This document shows positions 23,100 to 36,400 of a DNA stretch of 64,000 nt, piece after piece. The position numbers were made by a program, and so were the translations under genes. Position 1 is the first letter of the stretch. The number at the start of each line of letters is the position of its first letter. The DNA is taken from contig QCXZ01000138.1 of the NCBI GenBank assembly GCA_025024175.1, forward strand, positions 496,002 through 560,001, given 5' to 3'. The notes under the pieces were generated by a model that was not told the DNA's origin, did not search any database, and saw only the letters and a program-made list of their open reading frames with translations. This DNA comes from Rhyzopertha dominica. Lineage: Eukaryota; Arthropoda; Insecta; Coleoptera; Bostrichidae.

Positions 23100-24266
23100 T
23101 TATATTTACGGAATGTTTAAATAATGCGATAAATATTTAAAATATATATACTATATATATACTAAAATGAATCATTTTTACATAACATTAATTGTCCATG
23201 TCAACACTTTTGATTTGACAAAATGCCAGTTTGAAAAGTGTCAATACTGTCAACTGCCAAGACCAAGTTGTCATCTTCTGTTACTGTCAAGATACGGCGC
23301 GATGTTGTCAGAATGTACATATTATACTCAGTTCTACACAAAACCACTTTTTATTCCTTCAACATTATACAACCCATAAAATTGTGATTTCCTTTCAAAT
23401 ATTTATGTTGATAAAATATAATTGTAAGCGATGTTTATATCTAAAAATAAAGCTAGTGGTGGCTTCCGACATTCGAAGGGAGGGTGGCTATTAACGTTGA
23501 TTCATTGATTGACGCTGTTAATCTAATCAATGGACACAAATAACTATCACAGTTTCACAGTGACTCTATACAGTCACTGCAATAACTATTATGTTAGAGA
23601 GCAACAACACACTTTCTTATAATGGTTTATTTCTATTAGGTGCTTATAATGTACCTATCTCCTAACTATGACTCGAATTTTAACGTAGCATACTACGATT
23701 TTTTCTTACTGATGACATTTAATATTAACATATACAAGCATGTATAGAGCTTAGGCAAAGCTTTTTTATATAATTTATCTAGAGCTGTGATCATATAAAT
23801 AACTGATTATTGTTTGTTATTNCAAGCATTAATTTACGAGTTGCTAAGGCTTCAAAATTTTGGAATTTCCATAAGTACGATGCGTGCAGCTTTAGTACTC
23901 TATAGTTCAAATGTTCAATATTCCAAAATTAGTTTAAATAATAAGTTATTAATATTTTTCATTGTAGCTAACTTGAATTTGTTAGCAAGGAATAAAATAT
24001 GAAATTGAAGCCATGTTGTGCTGATGTGATGTAAGGCAAAGTCTGCTTTCTCAGCGAAGATCGCGCGTGATCAAAGTAAATGATTATATCCCGGTCTATA
24101 CTTAATTCTAAAATTCTTTTATCTTCAGGATACCTAAAAATATTTTTACATACACAACTAGAAATTGTTTAATTGAACTGTCGAAGTATCACAATTTTAG
24201 AAAAGTAAAACACGACCTTTTTAAATAAACATATATTTCTTAGGTACATAAATAACTATCTTTCAA
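23100..24266. other. Gap between the DENND10-like gene and the ABCH 3' end
   Basis: Contains the upstream region of the DENND10-like gene, including an alternating TA stretch at about 23140-23162. The remainder is AT-rich with short chance frames and one N at 23822. No gene was recognised. Confidence 0.5.
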
Positions 24267-24288
24267 TTTATTTATGCTTTTATTTATT
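24267..24288 (-). promoter_or_regulatory. Cluster of AATAAA poly(A) signals of the ABCH gene
   Basis: TTTATT occurs three times on the plus strand (24267, 24279 and 24283), giving AATAAA on the minus strand 160-185 bases beyond the ABCH stop codon. Confidence 0.55.
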
Positions 24289-24450
24289 TTAAATACCTTG
24301 AGCAACCATTTTTTTTCACTCACAACATTATTAACACTGCAGAACGTTCACACCATACAAAAATAACTTCATGTGAAAATATCAAAGCCTAAACCTACTA
24401 GTATAAATTAATCATCACAACACATAAAAAGCTAATTACATACAATTCTT

Positions 24451-27400
24451 CTACCCTTTCTTGAACTTTAGTAGAAGTATACTTATTGTTAAAAAGACAA
24501 TGATCCATATTGCAGTAGATACAAATCCTGCATAAACATAGTCTACTTCCATGTTCCATCCACGTTGCAAAATCGATCTCAAGCTCTCCGTGGACTTCGT
24601 TAAAGGTAAAATGTACGATATAACTTGTAACATCTTGTGCATAGCTTCGGTAGGCCAGATAATACCACACAACATCACAATGGGTAGAAAACTTCCCAGT
24701 GCCATGTAGGTTGCGGATCTTTCATTTTCACATGCGCAGGCCACAACAAATCCTGAAAATATATAATAGGTAATGCACACAGATAATAAAAAAATAAAAA
24801 ATTTGCTTCCAAACATCGTGCAACTAATTAACTTCGGTTAAAAAAATTATTTAATTTTGTAAAATTTAGATTAATAATTAATAATATTACTTTAACTGAT
24901 GCAAATTTGTGACTTGATTAAAATTTGCTATATTTTCCGGTCAAACAAGATCTGGCTTTCACTAAAATGTGGTCTAAAAGCGAATTTAAAAAATTATCTT
25001 TGTTATTAAAGAAATAATGATCGTCGCTTTATAGAATTTATTTATTTATTTATTATTAATATTATTTATCTATGTTAAAACAAGGTAACTTACCGAAACA
25101 CATTCCACACAATCCAGTTAAAACAGTGAGTAAGATAACCAAAATTAAACTGCCCTTCAAGGTAAGGTTGAAAACAGCAAAGGCGAATACTAATACAAGT
25201 ACAGTCTGTCCCAACATCACAGTAAATTGTGTAATTACATGTGCAAATAATAATTCTGTACCAGTAATTCCATTAACCAACGAACGCTCCAAAATTCCTT
25301 CATTTCTTTCTAGCAACATTGCACCTGATGTTAAGGCAACAGCTAAGAAAAATATAATTCTAAAACAAAAAAGAACAATTAAAGGCATGTTGGCACATTT
25401 TTTAAATTCCTTACGTTAATATTACTCCTGGTGCTGCAAAATCTGTGAAATTAGGATTCCTGTACCCATAAACTGGATCATTCCACTAAAAAAAAAAACA
25501 AAATATTTTCATTATGATACTTAAGAAGCACAAATATATTATACCCTTATTGGAATTTTCCCTATTTTGCTATCAACATCACAAGACTGAAGGTATTTCT
25601 GCAAAAAATCTTCAAACGCAAAATAGAAATCTCTTTTCAGGAAACTACCAATGTTTTGATCTGCAGAAAAAAATACGCTATTTGTATAGTAACACAGCAG
25701 AAAATGTTGAGTTACTTACTTGAAATGTCTTGGTACACATCGACTGAGGAACTGACCAGATCGTAACTGTTGGCATATCGTCCATCATCCATTCTTGCAC
25801 GAAGTGCATCAGAGAAATTGGAACGGATGAAAAGTGTAGCCCAAGCATGTCCATGTCGTACTACATCTTTGGCTGATTCTAGATCGTCGTAAATAACCTG
25901 AGAGAATGATGTAAATAATTTATAGTCTATTCTAAGCATGTAAAGTTTGCCGATTTCGTCAATTGCCTGCCAAACAAGATATTTTGTCAAAAATTTGGGC
26001 TTTGGGCTTCACTCTATCAGCATAATTTACGCCTGTCTTCTTACACACATGGAAATATTTCTTGCCAGGAACACCGTCTGGATCGGCAGCCACAAACGAT
26101 TCATCGTCTATGATAAGTTTTTCGTAGCATTTTCTCACTTTTCTACATCCTCTTTTGTCACGTATTTCTTGGTCTTTGAAGTATTTTGGCGCTGATAATT
26201 TTGAAAATTTCTTCATTTCCAGTTCCTTTAATTTAATTCGTGTTGTAACTCGAAAGTCTACATCTGGTTTTCAATTCGTGTTGTCAGAATCACCTATTAT
26301 CTAAACAAGTCAGAAGCAGAGCGTTGTAGCTCAGTCAAAAACAGATGCTTAGTACACATAGCTCTTGCTTTAGCTGCAAAAGAAGCTTTATGCTTAAGAT
26401 CCCTATTGTGTGAGTTAGGTTTTGAGCAAAGTACGACTTAAATAGGTGTGAAATTTCATAAAAGGTCTAAGCATATAGGCATTAAGTATCATTTTGTGCG
26501 CTACGTGTGTGATGTGAAAGTATCGTACGTGGATTCAAAAAGACTGTGCGGATATTTTAACCGGAGCCATTGTAACATGTTAAATTTGCGTAAGATAAGC
26601 TGGTATCCCGAATAAGCGGGAAAGTTAATAGTGTATTCGGGATTGCTTTCCTTTTAGAATGTAGTTTTAGTTTTAGCCCTTTTGGGTCTGTCTATCAATT
26701 TGTCGTATGTAACACATATGCTTGCCGGTTTAACGTTTTTGTTAAGCGTGCACTTGTTGCTTCTTTTGCTTTTGTACGGTTTTTTTTCTGTTATACTTTA
26801 TTGTCACTCCACTATGCGTTTTATTCAAACCCATTAGAATCTCTGGCATATGGAATCACTTGTTTGGAATAATGGGGATTTGATCTTAGCCGTAAAGATA
26901 TAGGTATTGGAAATTGTGGGAAAATATGTTGCTCAGAATCACATCGCAACTCCGTTCCAAAAACAACATACCTGGAGAATATACAACGGCAAAAGCGTAA
27001 GGGATAGCTGGGTGGCTGATCAAAATAAAGGATATTCTGGTACAGCGTGCGCTGCTACTGATAACGGTTGGATGGAAGCTGAGGTAAGGAATGTCAAGTT
27101 AATAAAAGTACAAATATTATCAAGTCAAGAAATATCTCGTCTGGGTCGCCATCAGTGAAAATGGTGAAATCTCGGAATCTTTCATAACGTATCGTAGTGT
27201 CACGTCACCTAAATGAATGATCAAACGCAGATTAGTTCTTTTCGTTCAGGGCATTGGTAAAGACAATGTGTTATTTTGGCCTGACTTGGCAACGGTCCAC
27301 TATGGAGATTGAAAATATTGATTTTGTTCTGAAAAATGAAAACGCACCAAATGTTCCTCAAGCCCGCGGAATTGAACGATTTTGGGTATTGTGTAAAATG

Positions 27401-30400
27401 GAATATTCACAAAGAAAAAGTTCAGCACAAAATTTAAATGGTTTCAAAAGAATTAAAAAAAATATGAAAACTGTAGCTGAAAGGTCGGGAAAAGAATGGG
27501 GAGTGCTTGGAAGAGGCTTTGAGAAATCGGATACTATGGTATTGATGCTGCGGAAAGTAGTAAAAATTAACGTCATACTTACTACATCTTTAAAGTTACA
27601 ATAGCTGTTTATTTTCTTATTGTTCGTGTAAATAAAATATTCTTGGGATACGTCCCTTGTCAAGCGGCAGCGGAAACATATTGGACAAAAACTACCAAAG
27701 AACAAGTTTTCAGAAATGGTTGGTAATGTCTTGAAAAAGGTTGATGAACAAATAGCATCAGAAGGGTTTAAAAAGGCTGACATCTACCCGTACAATTGCG
27801 ACGTTATCATAAAAGAAAAGTTCGAGCAGTGAAAGCGTTGGGAAGCTCAACAAAAATTGAAAGCATTCAGAAATCGGGAATCAATAATGAATGTACTTCC
27901 TACACAGAAGACGAAGTTCTGCAGCAACCAACAACTTTGGTGGAACTACTAAGCGCTTCAGACAATAAGGAACGGAACACATTAATAACTGAGGATGGGA
28001 CAGACTTGATGGAACTACAAGATCTACTTTTACTTGATGATGAAAACCTATCGAGTTTAGATAAGACATCATCGGCAAGTCAGCTCAATGTGAAGACGTT
28101 CTAAAGCAAAAATGAAAGACAATCCAGGGACTTCTATGGTTTCAACAGAAAAGGAATGTCAAACCGTCAGTCTTTTGAAGAACTTGATCTAGTAAAAGCA
28201 AATCGACCCGGTGGTTCCCAGAAAAAGCCAAGAAAGAGGGTGGGCACGGAGGCTGAATTAATACGGCTGAAGATGTAAGAACAAGACTGAAGGAAGCCAA
28301 AGAATTGGAAAAACAAAAAAAATCCGGTGCCAAGATAATCTCCAAAACAATGCAAGAATAGTTAAGATGCAATATGAATCTGAAACGGATGAAAAACAAG
28401 TAGACTTGCTTTTAAATGATTAAGACAGTGAATTGGATGTAATGTCAGAAACAGCTGCAAAAGCAGATATCGAAGATTTAGGAGAAGTCGTGTCTTCGAG
28501 TAATACACAAATAGGAGACTGGGTATTGTGTAAATGCAAAACCCTAAAAAACATTCTACTTACGTTCTATTACAACACTTCAGAGGCGATTGCTGCGGAT
28601 GTAGTAGTTTGATTAGTTTTAAGAAAAAATGTTTTACCTACTTATATCCGTTGGTTACTATTTTAAGAGTTTTTAATAAAAGATTTATTACTTTTTGTTA
28701 TCCAAATGCACCTATCTTTATAAAAATTAATTACATGCTATTTCAAATTTTGTATTGCGATTTTTGGATTTTCTATGTGATGCAGCATAACGAAAAGTAC
28801 TACTTTTCTCATCAATGTTACAAATATATCAAGGTGTACCCCACCTGACAAAATAAAAGTTTTAAAAGTTTCCCAGGGAAGCCTTAGAATTAATAATACT
28901 TACTGGCACCAACGTTTTATCCTCCAGGAACTGTAAATAACTGCAACTCAATAGCGTACTATTGCAATCGTGATTCTTCCCATGCCCTTGGCACGTACTC
29001 AAGTTAGCAGGTCCCAATTCTTCATTAACAACGGTCAATTTCAGTCCAGTGGGATCGTGTCCGATCGCCAGACAAAACAGGATAGTTTGCGCCACCGGTA
29101 ATCCAATGATGAAAGCCATGACCGGCGCGTTCCTCCACATCCACAAGAAGTTCTTCCACACCAGCGCCCTCATGTGAGCCAGCTTCATGAATTTGAAGTA
29201 ATCCCAGAAGGTCCTGGGCGGCTCTTCCTCCGGCGGCAGTTCGGGAGGCGCGTTCTCGGTGTTGTCGGGTGCTATCGAAACTCTACCTCCCCTGCTGGAC
29301 ATCGAGACGTTGTCCCCGAATTCTCCCGAAATTTCACCGACTTCGTCGTCCAGGACCGCGGCTTCGTTGATGGCACCGCTGGGAACCGTTATGGTTTCGG
29401 TCACTTCCTGAAGGATGCTGGAACGCCGCCGTTTGCCCATGTTCTGGATGACGCTGAGCTTGAGGAAGACGTCTTCGAGGCTCTCGGCGTTGAACTGACT
29501 TATCAGGCGTTCCGGGGATTCTTCGGCGAGGAAGTAGCCACCTCGCATTAGACCGATCTGAAATTTACAAAAATGTTTGTTAAACGGATGCATTCAAGTG
29601 AAGTTGGTTTATTAATAACCACTTGAAAGATAACTTCCCTATTTTATTTTAAAATGATTTTAGCGTTAGCTAATTATCTTCCGGTATTAGTAGAGCATTT
29701 TATGCCTACAACAAATACATTTCGGTCGTCACCTCCATTCGCGACAGTGGGCGACAGCGGGAAAGCAGCGCGATGCGCTGGTAATTACATCAAGCATGTC
29801 CCGTCATCGGTGTGAGGAACGCGCTTGTGTTTATTTTCGCGCGCGTTAATTTTTTTGCGATTACTCCTAATCCCACCATGCATTGATTTTTTATATCTCA
29901 AAGAGATTAGGCAGTATTTTCGATGAATGCTCCCAGTCGGTTAGACTTTTTCCGACAACTCCAACAATTGTTACATTTCAACCAATTTACACAAAACCTA
30001 AAGAAATTTATACATAAATTTTCCTTTTGCATCACTATTATTGGTAAAAATCGCATGAAAATCAGTGCAGTGGTTTTTGAGTCTATCGCGAACCGGAAGA
30101 GAGACAGACGCGGGAGTTTCACTAATGGTATAGCGAAAATGCTGAGAAATAGAGAATGACACAAACTTTTGTTTTTCTTATGGCCTCTACATTATAATTT
30201 ACATATTCTGCTTATTTTATTGATGTATCACACGATCTGTTTCAAATGCAAGAAATGTGATAACTATGATTTGGGTTGGGATATTGCCGTTCATTATCAA
30301 TTTGGCTTTGCAGTACAAAATTATAAAAATTGAACTGTCTACCATTTGCAGTACCAAAAAACTCACTAGAAAAATATCCGCAAATAAACAGATTAACAAG

Positions 30401-33400
30401 AGTTCGGTGATGATCGTCGTAGCGAACGCACGCGATAAGGATTCGGTCTCAACTTACAATTCTACATTGCTATTTTTAATAAAAATAAACTACGAAAAAC
30501 TATATACATAGTGAATATTGCATGGGCTTGTGGCGGGGATATATGTTTTAGCAAAAATTATTAGCAAGTTCAAAAAATACTTACGATAATATCGACTACA
30601 ACTCCTAAAACATTCACTGTTTAAGGAAATTATCCAAAATGGACACCTTCGTTTCGAAAATACGATAGAACATTTTCTTTTAATGTTCCAAGATATTTAT
30701 GGAGTAACTTCCTGTGGGAGTAGCTAATAAGAACTTTACAAATAATGTACCTAACCCTAGAGAAAAAAAATCCAATTTTATCAAATCAGGAACCGGTTAA
30801 CATCACGATCAATTATTAATCTATTTGGTACAGCTCTACTACTATACGGAATTCTTGTTCAAACTACATCGAATTTATTGTGGCAATCGGAATATTGAAT
30901 AATAAGTTCATTTCATCTTTTTGAATTGGTGTTCAGACGTTAAAAGAACAGCAATGTTGTCGATCCGTTGTCTCTTTGGTAAAGAAGTTATTACAGCGGA
31001 ATGTTGTTTCATAAAAAGGTAATTGTTTGAGAAATACTTGTCTTTTTGATAAGGAAATTGACAGCCCACTAATGAAATACTAGCTTGACGTTAACGAAAT
31101 ATTTTGGACATTGTTCCTTTTTCAACTTAAAAACGGTCAGTTCAAACTTTATATTAGCAATATTATATTAAATGGAATGAACTTCTGTGGTACTTCAATG
31201 ATATGATAGGATGAATGCTCTTTAAAACGGCGAAACCCCACGATTCTATTTAGTTGTTAGAGGCATTGCAGTCGTCTTTTTTCACACAATAACGTCAAAT
31301 CAACTGTAACTGACGCATTTCAGACCTAATGTATTGGTGAAAAAAAGTTATACTAAAAATTTCATAAAGAATGCAAAAATGAAATAATTAGCTGTGGTAA
31401 GATGCATTCATCCTATAATCCAGAATACAGATATACCTAAACGTAGTAATTATTATTGCTTGTAAAGTTGAAAAAAAATATTGCCGAGAATTTTTTAACA
31501 GCATTAAATTGTTGTCGAAACGATGTAACACGTGCTCTAATGTCAGGATGTTGACAACTTTACCGCTAAGCTTCAAGCATAACTTGTATATCTAATGGAT
31601 AGCTGCATTATGTGGTTAGAATAAAACAAGCAAAATGCATTTATTGCACAAAACATATGTCCTAGCTAGTGATACAAAACAAACGACTTTCATATTAATG
31701 CAAACTATCAAGTTTTAGAAACACATACATGTATTATGTACAATGTATGTATTGGACAAAAGTAAAATAGCAAACTAACAATTCAGTTTCAACAATGATG
31801 TGTCATTTATCCGTCACGATACTGCTTACTTTTAGACATTCTTCAAATTAATATTACCTAATAAATACGTAAGTATATATGCACCGCTTTGTACATTTTT
31901 GCAGTGGGGGTGATTTTTTGTATATGATAAAGCTGTTTTCTTGTTTAGTCAATTAAAAAAAATGCTTTCATACTGAAGTATTACCAATGAAGCACCATGC
32001 TTTAGTACAGTCTCAGTCAATGCTTTACTCAGTGGGGCAATTAGGGACGAACTATAGAAGTATTCAGGTTGCAAAAACTCCTTAAGAAATTTTACAAACA
32101 CTAACTGAAATTCATAAACAAACATAGATACAGTTTTTTTTTTTCATACAATCGGATTCTTACTCCCAAAGCACTGGAAGAGCTAACCAACTTAAAATAC
32201 TCTATTATCGACTTGAACTAAGTAAAAAAAAGACGCTGAACCCTATTAGCTTTATAACAAATTACCCGACTCAGTTAGATAAATGTTTTTAAATCTGTTA
32301 TGAAAAATTGCTTATTGTCGTATGCTTCTATTGTGTTGATGAATATCTTTGCCAGTACATCAAAGGCATAAAATCGCAAGTACATGGGGACAGCTAATAA
32401 GCGGTAACCTACTGTACAAATTTGTAATTTTCTAATTCGTAAAAAAATGTAAATTTATAGTAAATAAATGTGTGTATTTATTTGTTACAACCCAGCTATT
32501 ACAACCAGAGGCCAATATATATCCATAAAATGCAACTTGTGGTTACATAAATTTTGTCATTACGCATTAGAATAATATACAACCAAGTAAACACATTTTA
32601 AAATGTCATTTTTTGTTCTGTGGTCGGAATGCTTCAAGTTGTTCACAAAAAAGTAGTTTTAGTATCTTCAAAAACTACGCACGCATACGTAAACAACAGT
32701 AATTAGTCCCATTAAGAGCATTAGAAACTGTTTTGTTTTTATCCTAGCCACGAGTTCACCATTAGAACCTGTTCTTAGGCTCAATTCCTATGCAAATTGA
32801 ATTTATTTTCCAACACTTATTATACAGTTCGATTTATCAAATTCTACGCGTTCGAGAAGAGAACGTCATCGTTCATATCGTTCCAAAAACGAGAAACCAG
32901 ATCTGACTAATCGACCGCCCATTAGTTTCCGAAGCAAAGTTTCCACTGATGTCTTTGTTGTTATAAAGAGATCAAGGCGAACTGGCGGTCGGCAATGTCA
33001 TCGGAAACTTAAGGTTTAGGTCTCTGAAAGTATATTTCATGTAAAGCCATCAATCGTAAGCTGAAATAATAATTGTAATTAAATCTCGCAATTCGAGTAG
33101 GTTTACGCAATGTACGCTGCGGTCACGGTACGGTTGCATTCTTGGGAGGTCAGTTTTTGTTTGATATTCCATTAAAATAACAAAAGGATGCCTACTAGTG
33201 GAGATGCTGTTGATGAACCCCCATAATGTGACGCATTTAGCATCCCTTTTCAGGGCCGCCAAATTTGATTACAAACAAATGTGTTCTTTTAACATTTATT
33301 TATTACATAAAGCAGGTACGTGCCTACAGTGCATTATGTAAACTTATTCTTGATGGCTTTCATTCATGCAAATTCAGCAATTATATACTAATTCAGTAAA

Positions 33401-36400
33401 AAAAGATGAAGGTATATTGCTTAATTAAAAAAGAGATTTTGATACAATTACATAGTTTGATAACCATGAAAGTTTTTCTTAAAGTAATAAAGTTGTTTTG
33501 CAAATAAGCCGAGGTTTGGGACACGCTGTATGATAACAATTGCCTGTAAAAGTCGTTGCATTCGGGGTATTGTGAAGGGTTCAACAGTTTTCCAATTTAA
33601 ATAGTCTTATATAACTGCCAATATATAAAGTGTAAAAGAAGTAACACACTAGGACCTTAGATTGTTGTGGGAGTAATGAAATAGAATGAAAGCACCTGAT
33701 AGCATTGGTGTTAAAAAAGACTAATGCTGTACTTCGCCTATGTCCAAGTTGTGGTTTCTTTGAGTTACATCTGCGTATTCCTTAGAATCCATTTGCTCAT
33801 TTACCTATGCATACTGAACAAAGACTAATAACATAGACTATTAAGACGCTTCAGGTACTTAAGTATGATTTAGCGGTATTTATCTACAGTTTTTTGTAGA
33901 ATGACACTTAACAAATGCGCCTTGTAAGTACACATTTTACGTAAGAAATGACTGTACGGAACACGAGACAGTAGCAATGAACAACAATTTATTTAAATGC
34001 AAGAATACATTACACTGCTGTGTATAATATAACAAGTAGCAGACATTTGCAGTTTTGCTTCCTTTCTATAGTCTACAGATCTGCAGGATTGTGAATTAGA
34101 GTTGTGATTTTTTTACAATAAAATTATCAGCGTGCCAATAACTAGCATTAGATATGATTGTTCTTCTTGAGTGAACAAGTGATTGTGAACCTTAAAAAAG
34201 TTATTGCATGGAATATTTTCTAATTGTTTTTATCACATAATTACTTACATATGAATTATCGCATATTTACTGTGCATACGTGCATGTTATGATTTGGATT
34301 ACTTAGTTTCTTTTTTGTAAGAAAATAGCTCGACATACTACAACTCACAAGATGGTAAAACGTACACAGAATGTACTCCCTCAAATAGAGCTGCTGTAAA
34401 AGAAAGGTGCTAAATTTATTAATATATTTCTAAATATAAAGAAGTGTTTATTCTTTAGTTACAAGGATAAAAATAGAGATGTATCTTAGAAATCCAATTA
34501 TCTATATGATGTATTTATTATTTTATACCTCTGTGTCCAGGATTGTTCAAGTCTTTGTGAATAATGTGTATTTTTTCTAAATACAATGAAACGTAGCTTC
34601 TGATTTTGACGCCAGGCTCGTGGTATTTGTAAACATAACAATTATCACCAATAATACACGAGAAATGCATTTATATTCTTTTATAGATGGTGCTATAAAT
34701 ACCTTATACGACAACAGTAATTTATGGCGATCTAAACTACTTGTTGACTACTTGCTAATCTAATAGAAAATACCAATACCCACAGACGGATTGGGAACTG
34801 CACAAAAATATGTAACACCAAAGACACGATATTTCGCGAACAGTTACCTCCTTTAGGCTTCTTAGATCACAAATCAAACGCCCATTTAAATTATCGAGTT
34901 GTAGTTTATGATTAATCAGTGGCGGTGACCTGATATGAATGAATACCTGATATTAATGTCGATTGTTAACGTTAACTATCAAACTAAAACCGTGTAATTA
35001 TGTAAATCTTTTAACCACCTTTACAATTAGATATAAACACATTCATCCAGTTTGCAGTTTATTAAGTACGAGGAAAACTCTCAGGATAAAAAGAGATATC
35101 AGATAAAATTGGCAACGGAACTGATAAAAATTGGTAAGTTACTATCGCAGTTATTATTATTTCACATACTAGCAATAATATAGGCCGCCATATAGAATTA
35201 CTTTTACAGGGTTTCTACAAATTATTCATGCATCCCAGGCACTTATGGAAATTAATGATTGAATCAGTTTGCCGCCTCCCAGGAAAGTGAACACAACTAT
35301 TGCTTTGACGTGTACTTGTCATCTGTCGACTGTTGAATTATTTGATATATTTTAATATGAGAAAAAGCATGGGAGTGTTTATTTTCAACATATTCTGTTG
35401 TATTTTGTGGGATAATCAACTTTAAGGTTACAGAAGGCTTACATTTCGGAGCTGTGGGGTGGCACGGTTTCGTATAACTTTACTATACCAATAATTATTG
35501 CTTTTTCTTGTTTTTGAAATAAGAATAGAACCGTAAATTGTTGGAAAATCCTTGAAAAGTTATCAATTTCGTGGCTGTAGCTTGATCCGCAACCTTCAGT
35601 ACTGCCGTTCTCATTGATGTTCAGTGATCGCCGTACTTAGAAATCAGAAATCAACGCCGCCCGCGTTGAACGAATCATTTATAGAAACCCTGTATAAATA
35701 ATACGAGAACAATCTCAAAACAAATATGTTCAATTCGTATACGAAAAATATCGTCTATTCCTATTTTTGGTCTGTAGCTTCTTCCACAAAAATAAAAAAA
35801 AAAACTGATGCGATACTGAATAATTGGATGTACTTAAAATTAGTGTATAATACAGTAACCATTTCTGATTTTTGTGAATGCGATATATTATGGCAATTAC
35901 TACCATATATTTATTTTGCTACAAGATTATTAATATAGGTAATTACTAGAAGCTTACATAAATTTAGCATACTTTTCATTTGTAACTCAAAACCTTTATT
36001 TTGCAAGGTGTATTCTGATGTAATTACATAGTATATTTGAACAACTAGAACACAGTCATAAAAATATTGTAAGTCACAATACATCTACGTATTCTAAACC
36101 GAAGGTGCCATTTTTCAGTGCTTTCCAGCATTTTCTTTATAATTAATACTATGAAAACTAACAAATTATGTTTTGCTTATTTAGGGTACTCAATCAAAGT
36201 AACAGAAATAGTCGAGAAATTAACATTCACGGTAGTACTGTCAAGCTTTCGGACATTCCTTTTGTTTTTCTTCAGGGCTGACTATATTACGTTAAATCAA
36301 CGTAAAAGTCAGTGTAGGTACACGATGATTTAACGAATGAGAGGTGAACCACTCTATTATTTTGACCGAGATTTTGACTGCATATCTAATAGCATAGATG

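Noticed and set aside
29174..29551. 125-codon plus-strand frame
   Set aside because: Opposite strand of ABCH exon 4; the minus-strand frame carries the conserved protein.
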